Positions 43,766-51,404 of a stretch of DNA of 64,000 nt are shown piece by piece (the first letter of the stretch is position 1; each line of letters begins with the position of its first letter). The notes below the pieces were generated by a model. That model ran no database searches, was not told where the DNA came from, and was given only the letters and a program-made list of their open reading frames with translations. Both the position numbers and the translations under genes were made by a program. This DNA is from Agromyces bauzanensis (lineage in GTDB: Bacteria; Actinomycetota; Actinomycetes; Actinomycetales; Microbacteriaceae): the NCBI RefSeq assembly GCF_014645655.1, contig NZ_BMMD01000012.1, forward strand, positions 57,116 through 121,115, read 5' to 3'.

Positions 43766-44184
43766 TGCCCGCCTTCGACGACCTCGCCGCCGGCGACATC
43801 GTCGCCGAGCAGTCGTTCGCACTGACACGCGACTCGCTCGTGCGATACGCCGGGGCATCCGGAGACTTCAATCCCATCCACTACCGCGACGACATCGCGC
43901 ACCAGGTCGGGCTGCCCGGCGTGCTCGCCCACGGCATGCTCACGATGGGGTTCGCGGTGCAGCCCGTCGTCGACTGGGCCGGTGACCCGGGCCGGATCGT
44001 TGACTACCAGGCCCGCTTCACCCGACCCGTCGTCGTCGACCCGAAGCTCGGAGCGGTCGTGCAGGTCATCGCGAAGGTCGGGCAACTCGACGCCGAGTCC
44101 CGAGCCGCCCGCATCGACCTCACCGTGAAGGTCGGCGACGAGACGGTGCTCGGCAAGGCGCAGGCGCGGGTCTTGCTCGACTGA
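43765..44184 (+). CDS. MaoC-like (3R)-hydroxyacyl dehydratase catalytic subunit, HadB type
   Basis: A 139-residue hot-dog-fold hydratase with the active-site motif GDFNPIHYRDDIAHQVGLPG, supplying the catalytic Asp and His, followed by VLAHGMLTMGFAVQPVV. The C-terminal strands YQARFTRPVVVDPKLG complete the fold. It forms the heterodimer with the preceding subunit. The start codon overlaps its stop (TGATG). murB begins two bases after this gene, and the order hadAB-murB is a conserved actinobacterial arrangement, from memory. Confidence 0.9.
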   Translation: MPAFDDLAAGDIVAEQSFALTRDSLVRYAGASGDFNPIHYRDDIAHQVGLPGVLAHGMLTMGFAVQPVVDWAGDPGRIVDYQARFTRPVVVDPKLGAVVQVIAKVGQLDAESRAARIDLTVKVGDETVLGKAQARVLLD

Positions 44185-44185
44185 C

Positions 44186-45430
44186 ATGACCGCCGACATC
44201 CCGTTCTCGGAGTTCACGACGCTCAGGGTCGGCGGGCCGATCCGCCGGCTCGCCACCGCGTCCACGCAAGCCGACCTCGTCGACCTCGCCGTCGAGGCGT
44301 GGCACGAAGGCGAGCCATGGCTCGTGCTCGGCGGCGGCTCGAACCTGCTGATCGGTGACGACGGGTTCGACGGCACGGTCATCCGCGTGGCGACGAAGGG
44401 TATCGAGGTGCTGCCGAGTCCGTATGTGCCGCCGGACTCGCCGCCGAGTGCCGCTCCGAACGCGCTCGACGCACCCGCCCGGGGCACCGTGCGCGTCCGC
44501 GTGCAGGCGGGCGAGAACTGGGACGACCTCGTCGCCTGGACCGTCGAACACGGGTATTCCGGCATCGAAGCGCTCTCCGGCATCCCGGGCTCGGTCGGCG
44601 CCGCGCCCGTGCAGAACATCGGCGCCTACGGTCAGGAGCTCGAGTCCACGCTCGTGGTGATCGAGTTCCTCGAGGAGGGGGCGGATGTCCCACGCCGCAT
44701 GAGCGCGGCCGAACTCGAGCTCGGGTACCGCACGTCAGTGCTGAAGCGGCGGCTTCGCGGCGTCGTGGTGTCGGTGGAGCTCCGGTTGCACGACACCGCG
44801 GCGGAGCGCGCCGTGCTCGGTGAACCGCTCGGCCAGCCGATCGCCTACGGGCAGCTCGCCGACGCGCTGCACGTGAACCTCGGCGACCGCGTGCCCATCG
44901 CGCGCGTCCGCGCGGCGGTGCTCGCGTTGCGCGCGTCGAAGGGCATGGTGCTGGACCCGTCCGACCCCGACTCGGTGAGCGCAGGGTCGTTCTTCACGAA
45001 CCCGATGGTCACCGAGCGTGTCGCCCGCACGCTGCCCGGCGACGCCCCGCGCTGGTACCTCGAGGAGGACCGCGCCGACGAGGTCGTGTCGATCGCCGCC
45101 GGGGGCCTCGACGAATCGCCGCTCGACCAGTTCTTCACACACCAGGCGTCGCTCGCGGCATCCGGTGGCGCAGCGGGTGCCGCACCGAGTGAGCCGCTCG
45201 TCAAGCTCTCGGCCGCGTGGCTGATCGAGCACAGTGGCATCCGTCGTGGCTTCGCGCTGCCCGGGTCGCGGGCGGCCATCTCGACGAAGCACACCCTCGC
45301 GCTCACCAACCGCGGCGGCGCGTCGGCCGAGGAGGTGGCGCAGCTCGCCCGCTTCGTGCAGAGCCGCGTGCAGTCCGAGTTCGGCATCATGCTGCGGCCG
45401 GAGCCGGTGCTCATCGGTGTCGAGCTGTAG
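44186..45430 (+). CDS. murB: UDP-N-acetylenolpyruvoylglucosamine reductase (type I)
   Basis: A 414-residue FAD enzyme that reduces UDP-GlcNAc-enolpyruvate to UDP-MurNAc in peptidoglycan synthesis. Features: FTTLRVGGPIRRLA, VLGGGSNLLIGDDGFDG, GIEALSGIPGSVGAAPVQNIGAYGQE, and the type I proton donor Ser in SAGSFFTNPMV. It carries an insert of about 45 residues near 290-340 (AGGLDESPLDQFFTHQASL...GGAAGAAPSEP) before the C-terminal LSAAWLIEHSG ... LALTNRGGA, longer than in most type I enzymes. Last gene of the leaderless hadAB-murB unit. Confidence 0.93.
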   Translation: MTADIPFSEFTTLRVGGPIRRLATASTQADLVDLAVEAWHEGEPWLVLGGGSNLLIGDDGFDGTVIRVATKGIEVLPSPYVPPDSPPSAAPNALDAPARGTVRVRVQAGENWDDLVAWTVEHGYSGIEALSGIPGSVGAAPVQNIGAYGQELESTLVVIEFLEEGADVPRRMSAAELELGYRTSVLKRRLRGVVVSVELRLHDTAAERAVLGEPLGQPIAYGQLADALHVNLGDRVPIARVRAAVLALRASKGMVLDPSDPDSVSAGSFFTNPMVTERVARTLPGDAPRWYLEEDRADEVVSIAAGGLDESPLDQFFTHQASLAASGGAAGAAPSEPLVKLSAAWLIEHSGIRRGFALPGSRAAISTKHTLALTNRGGASAEEVAQLARFVQSRVQSEFGIMLRPEPVLIGVEL

Positions 45431-45477
45431 CCCCGATCGGTCGGCGTCGTGCTGCGCCTGAGTGAGCGTGATGCGAC

Positions 45478-45501
45478 TGAGTACGCAACGGTCGGTACTC
45501 A
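45478..45501. terminator. Short hairpin between convergent murB and a membrane-protein gene
   Basis: TGAGTAC (45478-45484) and GTACTCA (45495-45501) form a perfect 7-bp stem with a ten-base loop. The 166-base gap contains no gene. Confidence 0.5.
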
Positions 45502-45522
45502 CCCGCGCGTATTCCACTCAAG

Positions 45523-45546
45523 CCGATGAGCCGATGGGCCGATGAG
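45523..45546. repeat. 8-bp tandem repeat, three units
   Basis: CCGATGAG, CCGATGGG, CCGATGAG in direct succession, differing at one base in the middle unit, in the same murB downstream gap. Confidence 0.7.
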
Positions 45547-45596
45547 TCGAAGGGCCCCGCGGTAGAGGCGGAGGCTGTGGGTGCGGGGCGCAGCGT

Positions 45597-45944
45597 TCAG
45601 ACCCGCGCGCGCTCGCCGCGCCGGATCAGGGCGACGAGCCCGAACACGGCGATGAGAGCGCCGAGCGCGAGCAGGAGGTAGAGCGTCGCCGCGAGCGGCG
45701 TCAGGTCGAGGAGCCACTCGTCGACGGCGTCGCGGCTATCCCGATCGACGACCACCCAGAGGCTCGTCGCGCCGACGGCGCCGAAGATCAGGCTCCACAC
45801 GAGCGCACCCCATCGCACGGTGGGTCGTGACAGGGGCGAGGCCTCGGGATCGGATGCCGCAGGGCGGGTCGCCGGCGCTTCCGGTGCGCCGATGACCGCA
45901 GTGTCAGCCAGTTCGCCGGGGCCGGAAAGGTTCGTGTCGCTCAT
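45597..45944 (-). CDS. Small two-helix membrane protein of the PspC module
   Basis: A 115-residue protein: an acidic Ala/Pro-rich cytoplasmic N-terminus (SDTNLSGPGELADTAVIG), helix 1 (WGALVWSLIFGAVGATSLWVVV), a short loop and helix 2 (LYLLLALGALIAVFGLVALI) ending in RRGERARV. It overlaps the PspC-domain gene upstream by four bases (ATGA) and is transcribed with it, so it probably belongs to the same envelope-stress complex. No separate family is recognised. Confidence 0.75.
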   Translation of the reverse strand: MSDTNLSGPGELADTAVIGAPEAPATRPAASDPEASPLSRPTVRWGALVWSLIFGAVGATSLWVVVDRDSRDAVDEWLLDLTPLAATLYLLLALGALIAVFGLVALIRRGERARV

Positions 45945-47533
45945 CGTTCGTCTCCCTCGTGGATTGTCACGTAGATGGTGCCGCCCGGCGGCTGGTGCAC
46001 GATGAGGCGCGCGTCAGCGGACGCCCCGCTGGTGCGGCCGAGGGTGTGGATGACGTCGGCGTCGCCGGTCGTCGCCGCCCGCGCCCTCCCATCAGCGGAA
46101 ACCCACGTGACGTCGACCCGCCCGGCTTCCCGTGCATCGAGGACGACTTGCGTGCCGTCCAGGACGGTCAGGTACACATCGCCGATGCCCTGCTCGATGT
46201 CGATCGTCGGCATGCCGGGGACCCTGCGCAGCTCAGCCGATGCCACGAGGTGGGCATCGCCTATGGGTTGCACCAACGACTGGGACTCGAGCATCGAGAT
46301 GCCGTAGCCGGGCGGAACGAAGGTGCGCGCGGGGGCGATCGTCGCTCCGAGCATCACCAGGGTCGTGACGGTCGTGACGAACGCGAGGAACCCGGCGCGC
46401 CGCCGGCGCACGGCCGCGACGAACATACCGAGCGCGAGCACGAGGGTGGCGACGGCGAGCGCCAACGCGGAGACGTATGCGGTCAGCTCGGGCGAGCCGA
46501 GCGCCCAGATCGCCGCCAGCGAACCGCCCACGAGGGCGATGCCGAGCACGGTGAACACGTAGGCGGCGCCGGCCCGCGGCCGCTCGGCGCGTCGGCGGCG
46601 CCGCGCCGCCTCTGACTCCGCGGCAAGCGCCACGGCCCTCGCCTTGTTCTCGGCAGCGGCACGGGCGCGGGCGGCGCGGTCTGAATCCTGCTGCGACTGC
46701 CGCCACTCGGCATGCGACCGGCGCCATGCCTCGTGCTGCGCTCGCCACGCGGCGATCTCGCCGGCGTCGGCGCCCATGGCCGGCACGGGCGGTTCGGGAG
46801 CCGGACCGGGACCAGGGGTGGGGATGAGCGCGATGGGCGATGCGGATGTCGCATCCGCATCGGATCGGGCGGATGCCGCGGGCGCGCGGGTGGCCGCGGA
46901 CATCGCGGCGACACCGGATGCGTCGGGCACGGTAGGCGCGTCTGTCGCGGGTGCATTCGCCCGTCGGATCAGCCAGATGACGAACACCGTGATCCCCACG
47001 ATGACGGCGAGCACCCAGAGCACGCGGATGGGCGCGAGCACGTCGATCCCGCCCACCCAGATCGACGGCCAGTCCGGCCACCATCGCCAGCCGAGCCAGC
47101 CGCCCTGCACGAGGGGGATGAGGCCGATCACGCCCATCACGGCGATGCCGACGATCGCCGGGTCGACCGTGCCGCGGAGGAGGCGCTCCAGGTGGATGCG
47201 CCCGTCGATGTCGGGCAGCAGCAGCCACGCGATCGCGTAGAGCAGCACGAACGGCGCGCCGAGCACCGCGACCACGACGACGATGCCACGCACGATAATC
47301 GGGTCGATGCCGAGCCGGGCCGCCACGCCCGCGGCGACGCCGCCGAGCCATCCCGGGCGACGCGGCACGCCGAGGCCGCGCAGCCATCCGAAGAAGCCGT
47401 CGCCGCTCTCCTCGGGCATTCCGGGCGGAGCCGAACCGACCGCCCCGTCGGCGGGTCCGCCGGGCGAGGTGGAGTCCCCCTTCACGTCGTCTGGGGCGGG
47501 GTCCGTCTCGGGGGCGGTCGGGTTCGTCTCCAT
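45941..47533 (-). CDS. PspC-domain membrane protein with C-terminal LiaF-like region
   Basis: A 530-residue protein. After an acidic 55-residue N-terminus comes a PspC domain (GWLGGVAAGVAARLGIDPIIVRG, then VAVLGAPFVLLYAIAWLLLPD), two or three further helices, a charged linker with EAWRRSHAEWRQSQQ, three helices (AAYVFTVLGIALVGGSLAAI), and a C-terminal extracytoplasmic beta-rich domain (DAHLVASAELRRVPGMPTIDIEQGIGDVYL) like the adhesin-type end of LiaF proteins. PspC/LiaF proteins sense membrane damage and act with LiaSR-type kinases; the kinase and regulator here are divergent, 107 bases away. Confidence 0.85.
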   Translation of the reverse strand: METNPTAPETDPAPDDVKGDSTSPGGPADGAVGSAPPGMPEESGDGFFGWLRGLGVPRRPGWLGGVAAGVAARLGIDPIIVRGIVVVVAVLGAPFVLLYAIAWLLLPDIDGRIHLERLLRGTVDPAIVGIAVMGVIGLIPLVQGGWLGWRWWPDWPSIWVGGIDVLAPIRVLWVLAVIVGITVFVIWLIRRANAPATDAPTVPDASGVAAMSAATRAPAASARSDADATSASPIALIPTPGPGPAPEPPVPAMGADAGEIAAWRAQHEAWRRSHAEWRQSQQDSDRAARARAAAENKARAVALAAESEAARRRRRAERPRAGAAYVFTVLGIALVGGSLAAIWALGSPELTAYVSALALAVATLVLALGMFVAAVRRRRAGFLAFVTTVTTLVMLGATIAPARTFVPPGYGISMLESQSLVQPIGDAHLVASAELRRVPGMPTIDIEQGIGDVYLTVLDGTQVVLDAREAGRVDVTWVSADGRARAATTGDADVIHTLGRTSGASADARLIVHQPPGGTIYVTIHEGDER

Positions 47534-47640
47534 GCCCCGATGCTGGCAGCGACGACGCGGAGGCCGCTATGGGGTGGAACCCTGACTCGACCCTGATTCG
47601 CGGGCCCGGGGCATCGGCGGCTGCGCTTGCGTCTGCTTGG

Positions 47641-48933
47641 ATGGCAGCCATGGGGTCGCGTGCGCAGGACATCACGGCGGATGACGCGACCGCCGCCGCT
47701 GCGCCCGACACCCCGGCCCCCGACTCCCCCGACGGCCCCGACGCAGGCGCGCGGCCGCCGCTCGCCCGCCCGCGGGACTGCGTCGCGACCGGCGTCGCCG
47801 CGGGCCTCGCCCTGCACCTCGGCTGGCCGGCCTGGATCGTGCGGGTCGCGTTCGTCGCGCTCACTCCCGTCGCGGGCGCCGGTCTCCTGCTCTACGCGTG
47901 GCTGTGGGCATTCGTGCCGTGGTCGGCCACCCCAGGCGAGTCGCCCGAGGCGCGTCCCAGGCGGCGGTCGCCCGTCGCCTGGCTGCTCGTCGGGGCATCC
48001 GTCGCCGTCATGGTCGCCGCGTGGATCCTGAGTCGGCCGCTCGTGAGTGGCGAGGGCGAAGCCTGGTCGTGGTGGTTCTGGGCGACCCTCGCCGGGGTGG
48101 GACTCGCCGTGGCCTCCGGCGCCTGGTCGACCTTCATCGACCGGCCCGACCCCGAACGTGGACCCCGCTCGGAACTGGCCGTGCGCGGCACCGCCACGGC
48201 ACTGCTCGTCGTGACGGCGCTCGCGCTCGTGTTCGGTCCGGTCGCCCCACTCGGCCCCGTTCCGGCGTTCGCAGCCGCGCTCGCCGCGGTGCTCGGCATC
48301 GGGCTCGTGTATGCCCCCACGCTCATCGCGCACTGGCGCGACCTCACCGGCGAGCGCACGAAGCGCATCCGCGAGGAGCAGCGCAGCGAGATCGCCGCCC
48401 ACCTGCACGACTCGGTGCTCCAGACGCTGGCGCTCATCCAGAATCGGGCCGGTGCGACGAGCGAGGTGGCCCGCATCGCCCGGGCGCAGGAGCGGGAGTT
48501 GCGCGACTGGCTCTACGCGGGCGATGCCCCAGGAGAGAGCGACCTCGTCGCCGACCTGCGCGACTTCGCCTCGGCGCTCGAGATCGACTATCCCGTGACC
48601 GTCGACCTGGTCGTGGTGGGGGAGTCGCGGGAGCCCGCGAGCGGCGAACTCGCGGCCGCGGCGCGGGAGGCGATGTTGAACGCCGCGCGGCACGCCGGCG
48701 GCGAGGTCTCGGTGTACGTCGAATCACGCCCCGACGCGGTCGAGGTGTTCGTGCGCGACCGCGGACCGGGATTCAGGCTGGCGGCGGTGCCGGGCGACCG
48801 GCTCGGCGTGCGCGAGTCGATCATCGGGCGGATGCGCCGTGCCGGCGGATCGGCGACGGTGCGACCGGGCGCAGGTGGTGTCGGCACCGAGGTGCGGCTG
48901 CGCTTCCCGGCCGAGGAGGCGACCCGTGGCTGA
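47641..48933 (+). CDS. PspC-domain sensor histidine kinase (LiaS/DesK-like)
   Basis: A 430-residue kinase. An N-terminal PspC domain (PRDCVATGVAAGLALHLGWPAWIVR) precedes about five helices, then a HisKA_3 dimerisation box with His in EIAAHLHDSVLQTLALIQN and an HATPase domain (REAMLNAARHAGGEVSVYV, VRDRGPGF). It is fused to PspC, so membrane state probably gates the kinase directly. ATG 47641; 47650 is possible. It overlaps the regulator by eight bases. Actinobacterial relatives control antibiotic and envelope-stress responses. Confidence 0.9.
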   Translation: MAAMGSRAQDITADDATAAAAPDTPAPDSPDGPDAGARPPLARPRDCVATGVAAGLALHLGWPAWIVRVAFVALTPVAGAGLLLYAWLWAFVPWSATPGESPEARPRRRSPVAWLLVGASVAVMVAAWILSRPLVSGEGEAWSWWFWATLAGVGLAVASGAWSTFIDRPDPERGPRSELAVRGTATALLVVTALALVFGPVAPLGPVPAFAAALAAVLGIGLVYAPTLIAHWRDLTGERTKRIREEQRSEIAAHLHDSVLQTLALIQNRAGATSEVARIARAQERELRDWLYAGDAPGESDLVADLRDFASALEIDYPVTVDLVVVGESREPASGELAAAAREAMLNAARHAGGEVSVYVESRPDAVEVFVRDRGPGFRLAAVPGDRLGVRESIIGRMRRAGGSATVRPGAGGVGTEVRLRFPAEEATRG

Positions 48934-49594
48934 GCGCGTCAGCGTGGTCCTGGTCGACGACCACTCGATCTTCCGGTCGGGCCTGAAGGCCGACCTCGAC
49001 GACACGATCGTGGTCGTCGGCGAGGCGCACGACGTCGAGTCGGCGGTCGCCGCGGTGACGGATGCCGCGCCGGACGTCGTACTCCTCGACGTGCACCTGC
49101 CCGGGGCATCCGTTCCCGCCGGCACGAGTGGCGGCGCCGAGGTGATCCGGCGCGCGGCGCCGGCGGTGCCCGGCACGCGGTTCCTGGCCCTGAGCGTGTC
49201 GGACCGGGCCGAGGACGTCGTCGGCGTGATCCGCGCGGGTGCTCGCGGCTACATCACGAAGGGCTCGTCGGGCGCCGATGTCAGTCGCGCGGTGCACGCG
49301 GTCGCGGGCGGCGACGCGGTGTTCTCTCCGAAGCTCGCCGGGTTCGTGCTCGACGCGTTCGGCGCGGCCGTGGGGGAGACGGCGGCGGCCGTCGACGAGC
49401 TCGACCGGCTCTCGGCGCGTGAGCAGGAGGTCATGCGGCTCATCGCCCGCGGTTACGCCTACAAGGAGGTCGCTGCCGAGCTCTTCATCTCGACGAAGAC
49501 CGTGGAGACGCACGTCTCGGCGGTGCTGCGCAAGCTCCAGCTCTCGAGCCGGCACGAGCTCACGGCGTGGGCGAGTGCGCGCCGGCTGCTCTGA
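48926..49594 (+). CDS. NarL/LuxR-family response regulator
   Basis: A 222-residue regulator: receiver domain with VVLVDDHSIFRSGLKADL, phospho-Asp in DVVLLDVHLPG and Lys in ARGYITKGSSG; C-terminal GerE/LuxR helix-turn-helix LSAREQEVMRLIARGYAYKEVAAELFISTKTVETHVSAVLRKLQ. The GTG start lies within the last codons of the kinase gene. It is the output of the PspC kinase and likely controls both arms of the divergent locus. Confidence 0.92.
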   Translation: MAERVSVVLVDDHSIFRSGLKADLDDTIVVVGEAHDVESAVAAVTDAAPDVVLLDVHLPGASVPAGTSGGAEVIRRAAPAVPGTRFLALSVSDRAEDVVGVIRAGARGYITKGSSGADVSRAVHAVAGGDAVFSPKLAGFVLDAFGAAVGETAAAVDELDRLSAREQEVMRLIARGYAYKEVAAELFISTKTVETHVSAVLRKLQLSSRHELTAWASARRLL

Positions 49595-49623
49595 AGGGCG
49601 TCTGCGATCGCGCACCGAACGTC

Positions 49624-49675
49624 TCCGTTCCCGCGCTGTGTGCCCTGTCGACCAAGCACACCGCGCGGGAACGGA
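49624..49675. terminator. Bidirectional terminator, 20-bp inverted repeat
   Basis: TCCGTTCCCGCGCTGTGTGC (49624-49643) and GCACACCGCGCGGGAACGGA (49656-49675) are complementary at 19 of 20 positions with a 12-base loop. It lies between the convergent response-regulator and acyl-CoA-ligase genes, 29 bases after the regulator stop. Confidence 0.8.
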
Positions 49676-49697
49676 AACATACACGCGGCCGTCGCGT

Positions 49698-51404
49698 TCA
49701 TCCGGCCCCGCGCGCGGCGATGAGGTCGTCGCGCACCCGGCGCCGCAGCACCTTGCCGATGAGCGAACGCGGCAGCTCGTCCACCTCGACGATCCGCTTC
49801 GGCACCTTGTAGGGCGTGAGGCTTTCGCGGCAGAAGTCGCGCATCGCGCCGGCGTCGAACACGGCACCCTCGCGCAGCTCGACGGCCGCCGCGACATCCT
49901 CGCCGCCCGCCGCCCGAGGCAGGCCCACGACGGCCGCGCCGCGCACGTCGGGGTGGCTGAGCAGCACGCCCTCCACCTCCGACGGCGACACGTTGAAGCC
50001 GCCCGTGATGATCAGCTCCTTGACCCGGTCGACGATCATGACGAAGCCGTCGTCGGTGACCCGCACGATGTCGCCCGTACGGAGCCAACCGCCCGGCAGC
50101 AGCGTCTCGGCCGTCTCGGACGGTCGGCGCCAGTAGCCCTCGAACACCTGGGGTCCGCGCAGGAGGAGCTCGCCCTCTTCGCCGGCAGGGCGATCCTCGT
50201 CGGGGTGCTCGGGGTCGACGACCCGGATCTCGGTGCTCGGGAACGGCACGCCCACGGTGCCGGGGCGACGGGTCGGGCCCATGGGGTTCCCGATGGCCAC
50301 GGGTGAGGACTCGGTCATGCCGTATCCCTCGACAAGGAGGCCGCCGGTCACGGTCTCCCAGCGGTCGACCGTCGCCGGCGGCAGCGCCATCGCGCCGGAG
50401 ATCGCATACCGGATGCCCCGGAGCGGGGCCGTGCCGCGATGCTCCGCCGTGCGCGCCAACTGGTCGTAGATCGGCGGCACGGCCGGCAGGAACGTGGGTG
50501 GCGAGTGCTTGGCCGCCTGGAACACGAGGTCGACGTCGAACTTCGGGAACAGCACGAGCCGGGCGCCGAGGCTCATCGCGAACGTCAGGCACAGCGTCAT
50601 GCCGTAGGTGTGGAAGAGCGGCAGCACCCCGTAGAACACCTCCTTGCCGTCGCGGAGGCCCGGCACCCACGCGCGGCCCTGCATGGCGTTGGCCCGCAGG
50701 TTGCGGTGGGTGAGCACGGCGCCCTTCGGGCTGCCCGTCGTGCCGGTCGTGTACTGCAGCAGCGCGGTGTCACCGAGTACCGGCCGCGGATGCCGCTTCG
50801 AGATCGGGCGGGTGTCGACCACCTTGTCCCACTCGAGGATGCCGCGCGCGGTCGGCTTCGTCGTGAGCTCGGCTCGCGAGGCGCGCGCCCTGGGGATCGG
50901 CAGGCGCAGCGCCACCCGCTTCGCGAAGGGCAGGGCGCGGCTGAGGTCGACCGCGATGATGTGCGCCGGGCGGATGTCGCGCGGGAAGTCCGCGACCGTG
51001 TCGGCGACCGCGTTCCAGACGATCGCGATCGTCGCGCCGTGGTCCTCGAACTGGTGGCGAAGCTCCCGCGCGGTGTAGAGCGGATTGTGCTCGACGACGA
51101 TGGCGCCGAGCCGGAGCACGGCGTAGAACGCCACAACGTGTTGCGGGCAGTTCGGCAGCACGAGGGCGACCCGGTCGCCCGCGCCGACGCCCAGGCGGCG
51201 GAGTCCTTCGGCGGCCTTCGCGATCTGCTCGCCGAGTTCGCGGTAGCGCGTCTCGGCGCCGAAGAACTCGAGCGCGGGACGCCGCCCGAACCGGTCGACC
51301 GCGTCGTCGATCATGTCGACGAGCGTCTGCGTCGGCTCCTCGATCTCGTGCGGGACGCCCGTGGCGTAGTGCACCAGCCACGGTCGCTGTTCGTACGGAT
51401 TCAC
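49698..51404 (-). CDS. Long-chain acyl-CoA ligase / AMP-binding enzyme
   Basis: A 568-residue adenylate-forming enzyme. The AMP-binding signature is YTTGTTGSPKGAVLTHRN; further motifs are HTYGMTLCLTF, EGYGMTESSPVAIGNP, WLRTGDIVRVTDDGFVMIVDRVKELIITGGFNVSP (A8/A9) and the catalytic Lys near the end in SLIGKVLRRRV. It activates fatty or aryl acids to the CoA thioester. GTG start after GAGAGGCGAG; the start overlaps the stop of the PAP2-kinase gene by four bases, so the two are co-translated. Confidence 0.92.
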   Translation of the reverse strand: MNPYEQRPWLVHYATGVPHEIEEPTQTLVDMIDDAVDRFGRRPALEFFGAETRYRELGEQIAKAAEGLRRLGVGAGDRVALVLPNCPQHVVAFYAVLRLGAIVVEHNPLYTARELRHQFEDHGATIAIVWNAVADTVADFPRDIRPAHIIAVDLSRALPFAKRVALRLPIPRARASRAELTTKPTARGILEWDKVVDTRPISKRHPRPVLGDTALLQYTTGTTGSPKGAVLTHRNLRANAMQGRAWVPGLRDGKEVFYGVLPLFHTYGMTLCLTFAMSLGARLVLFPKFDVDLVFQAAKHSPPTFLPAVPPIYDQLARTAEHRGTAPLRGIRYAISGAMALPPATVDRWETVTGGLLVEGYGMTESSPVAIGNPMGPTRRPGTVGVPFPSTEIRVVDPEHPDEDRPAGEEGELLLRGPQVFEGYWRRPSETAETLLPGGWLRTGDIVRVTDDGFVMIVDRVKELIITGGFNVSPSEVEGVLLSHPDVRGAAVVGLPRAAGGEDVAAAVELREGAVFDAGAMRDFCRESLTPYKVPKRIVEVDELPRSLIGKVLRRRVRDDLIAARGAG

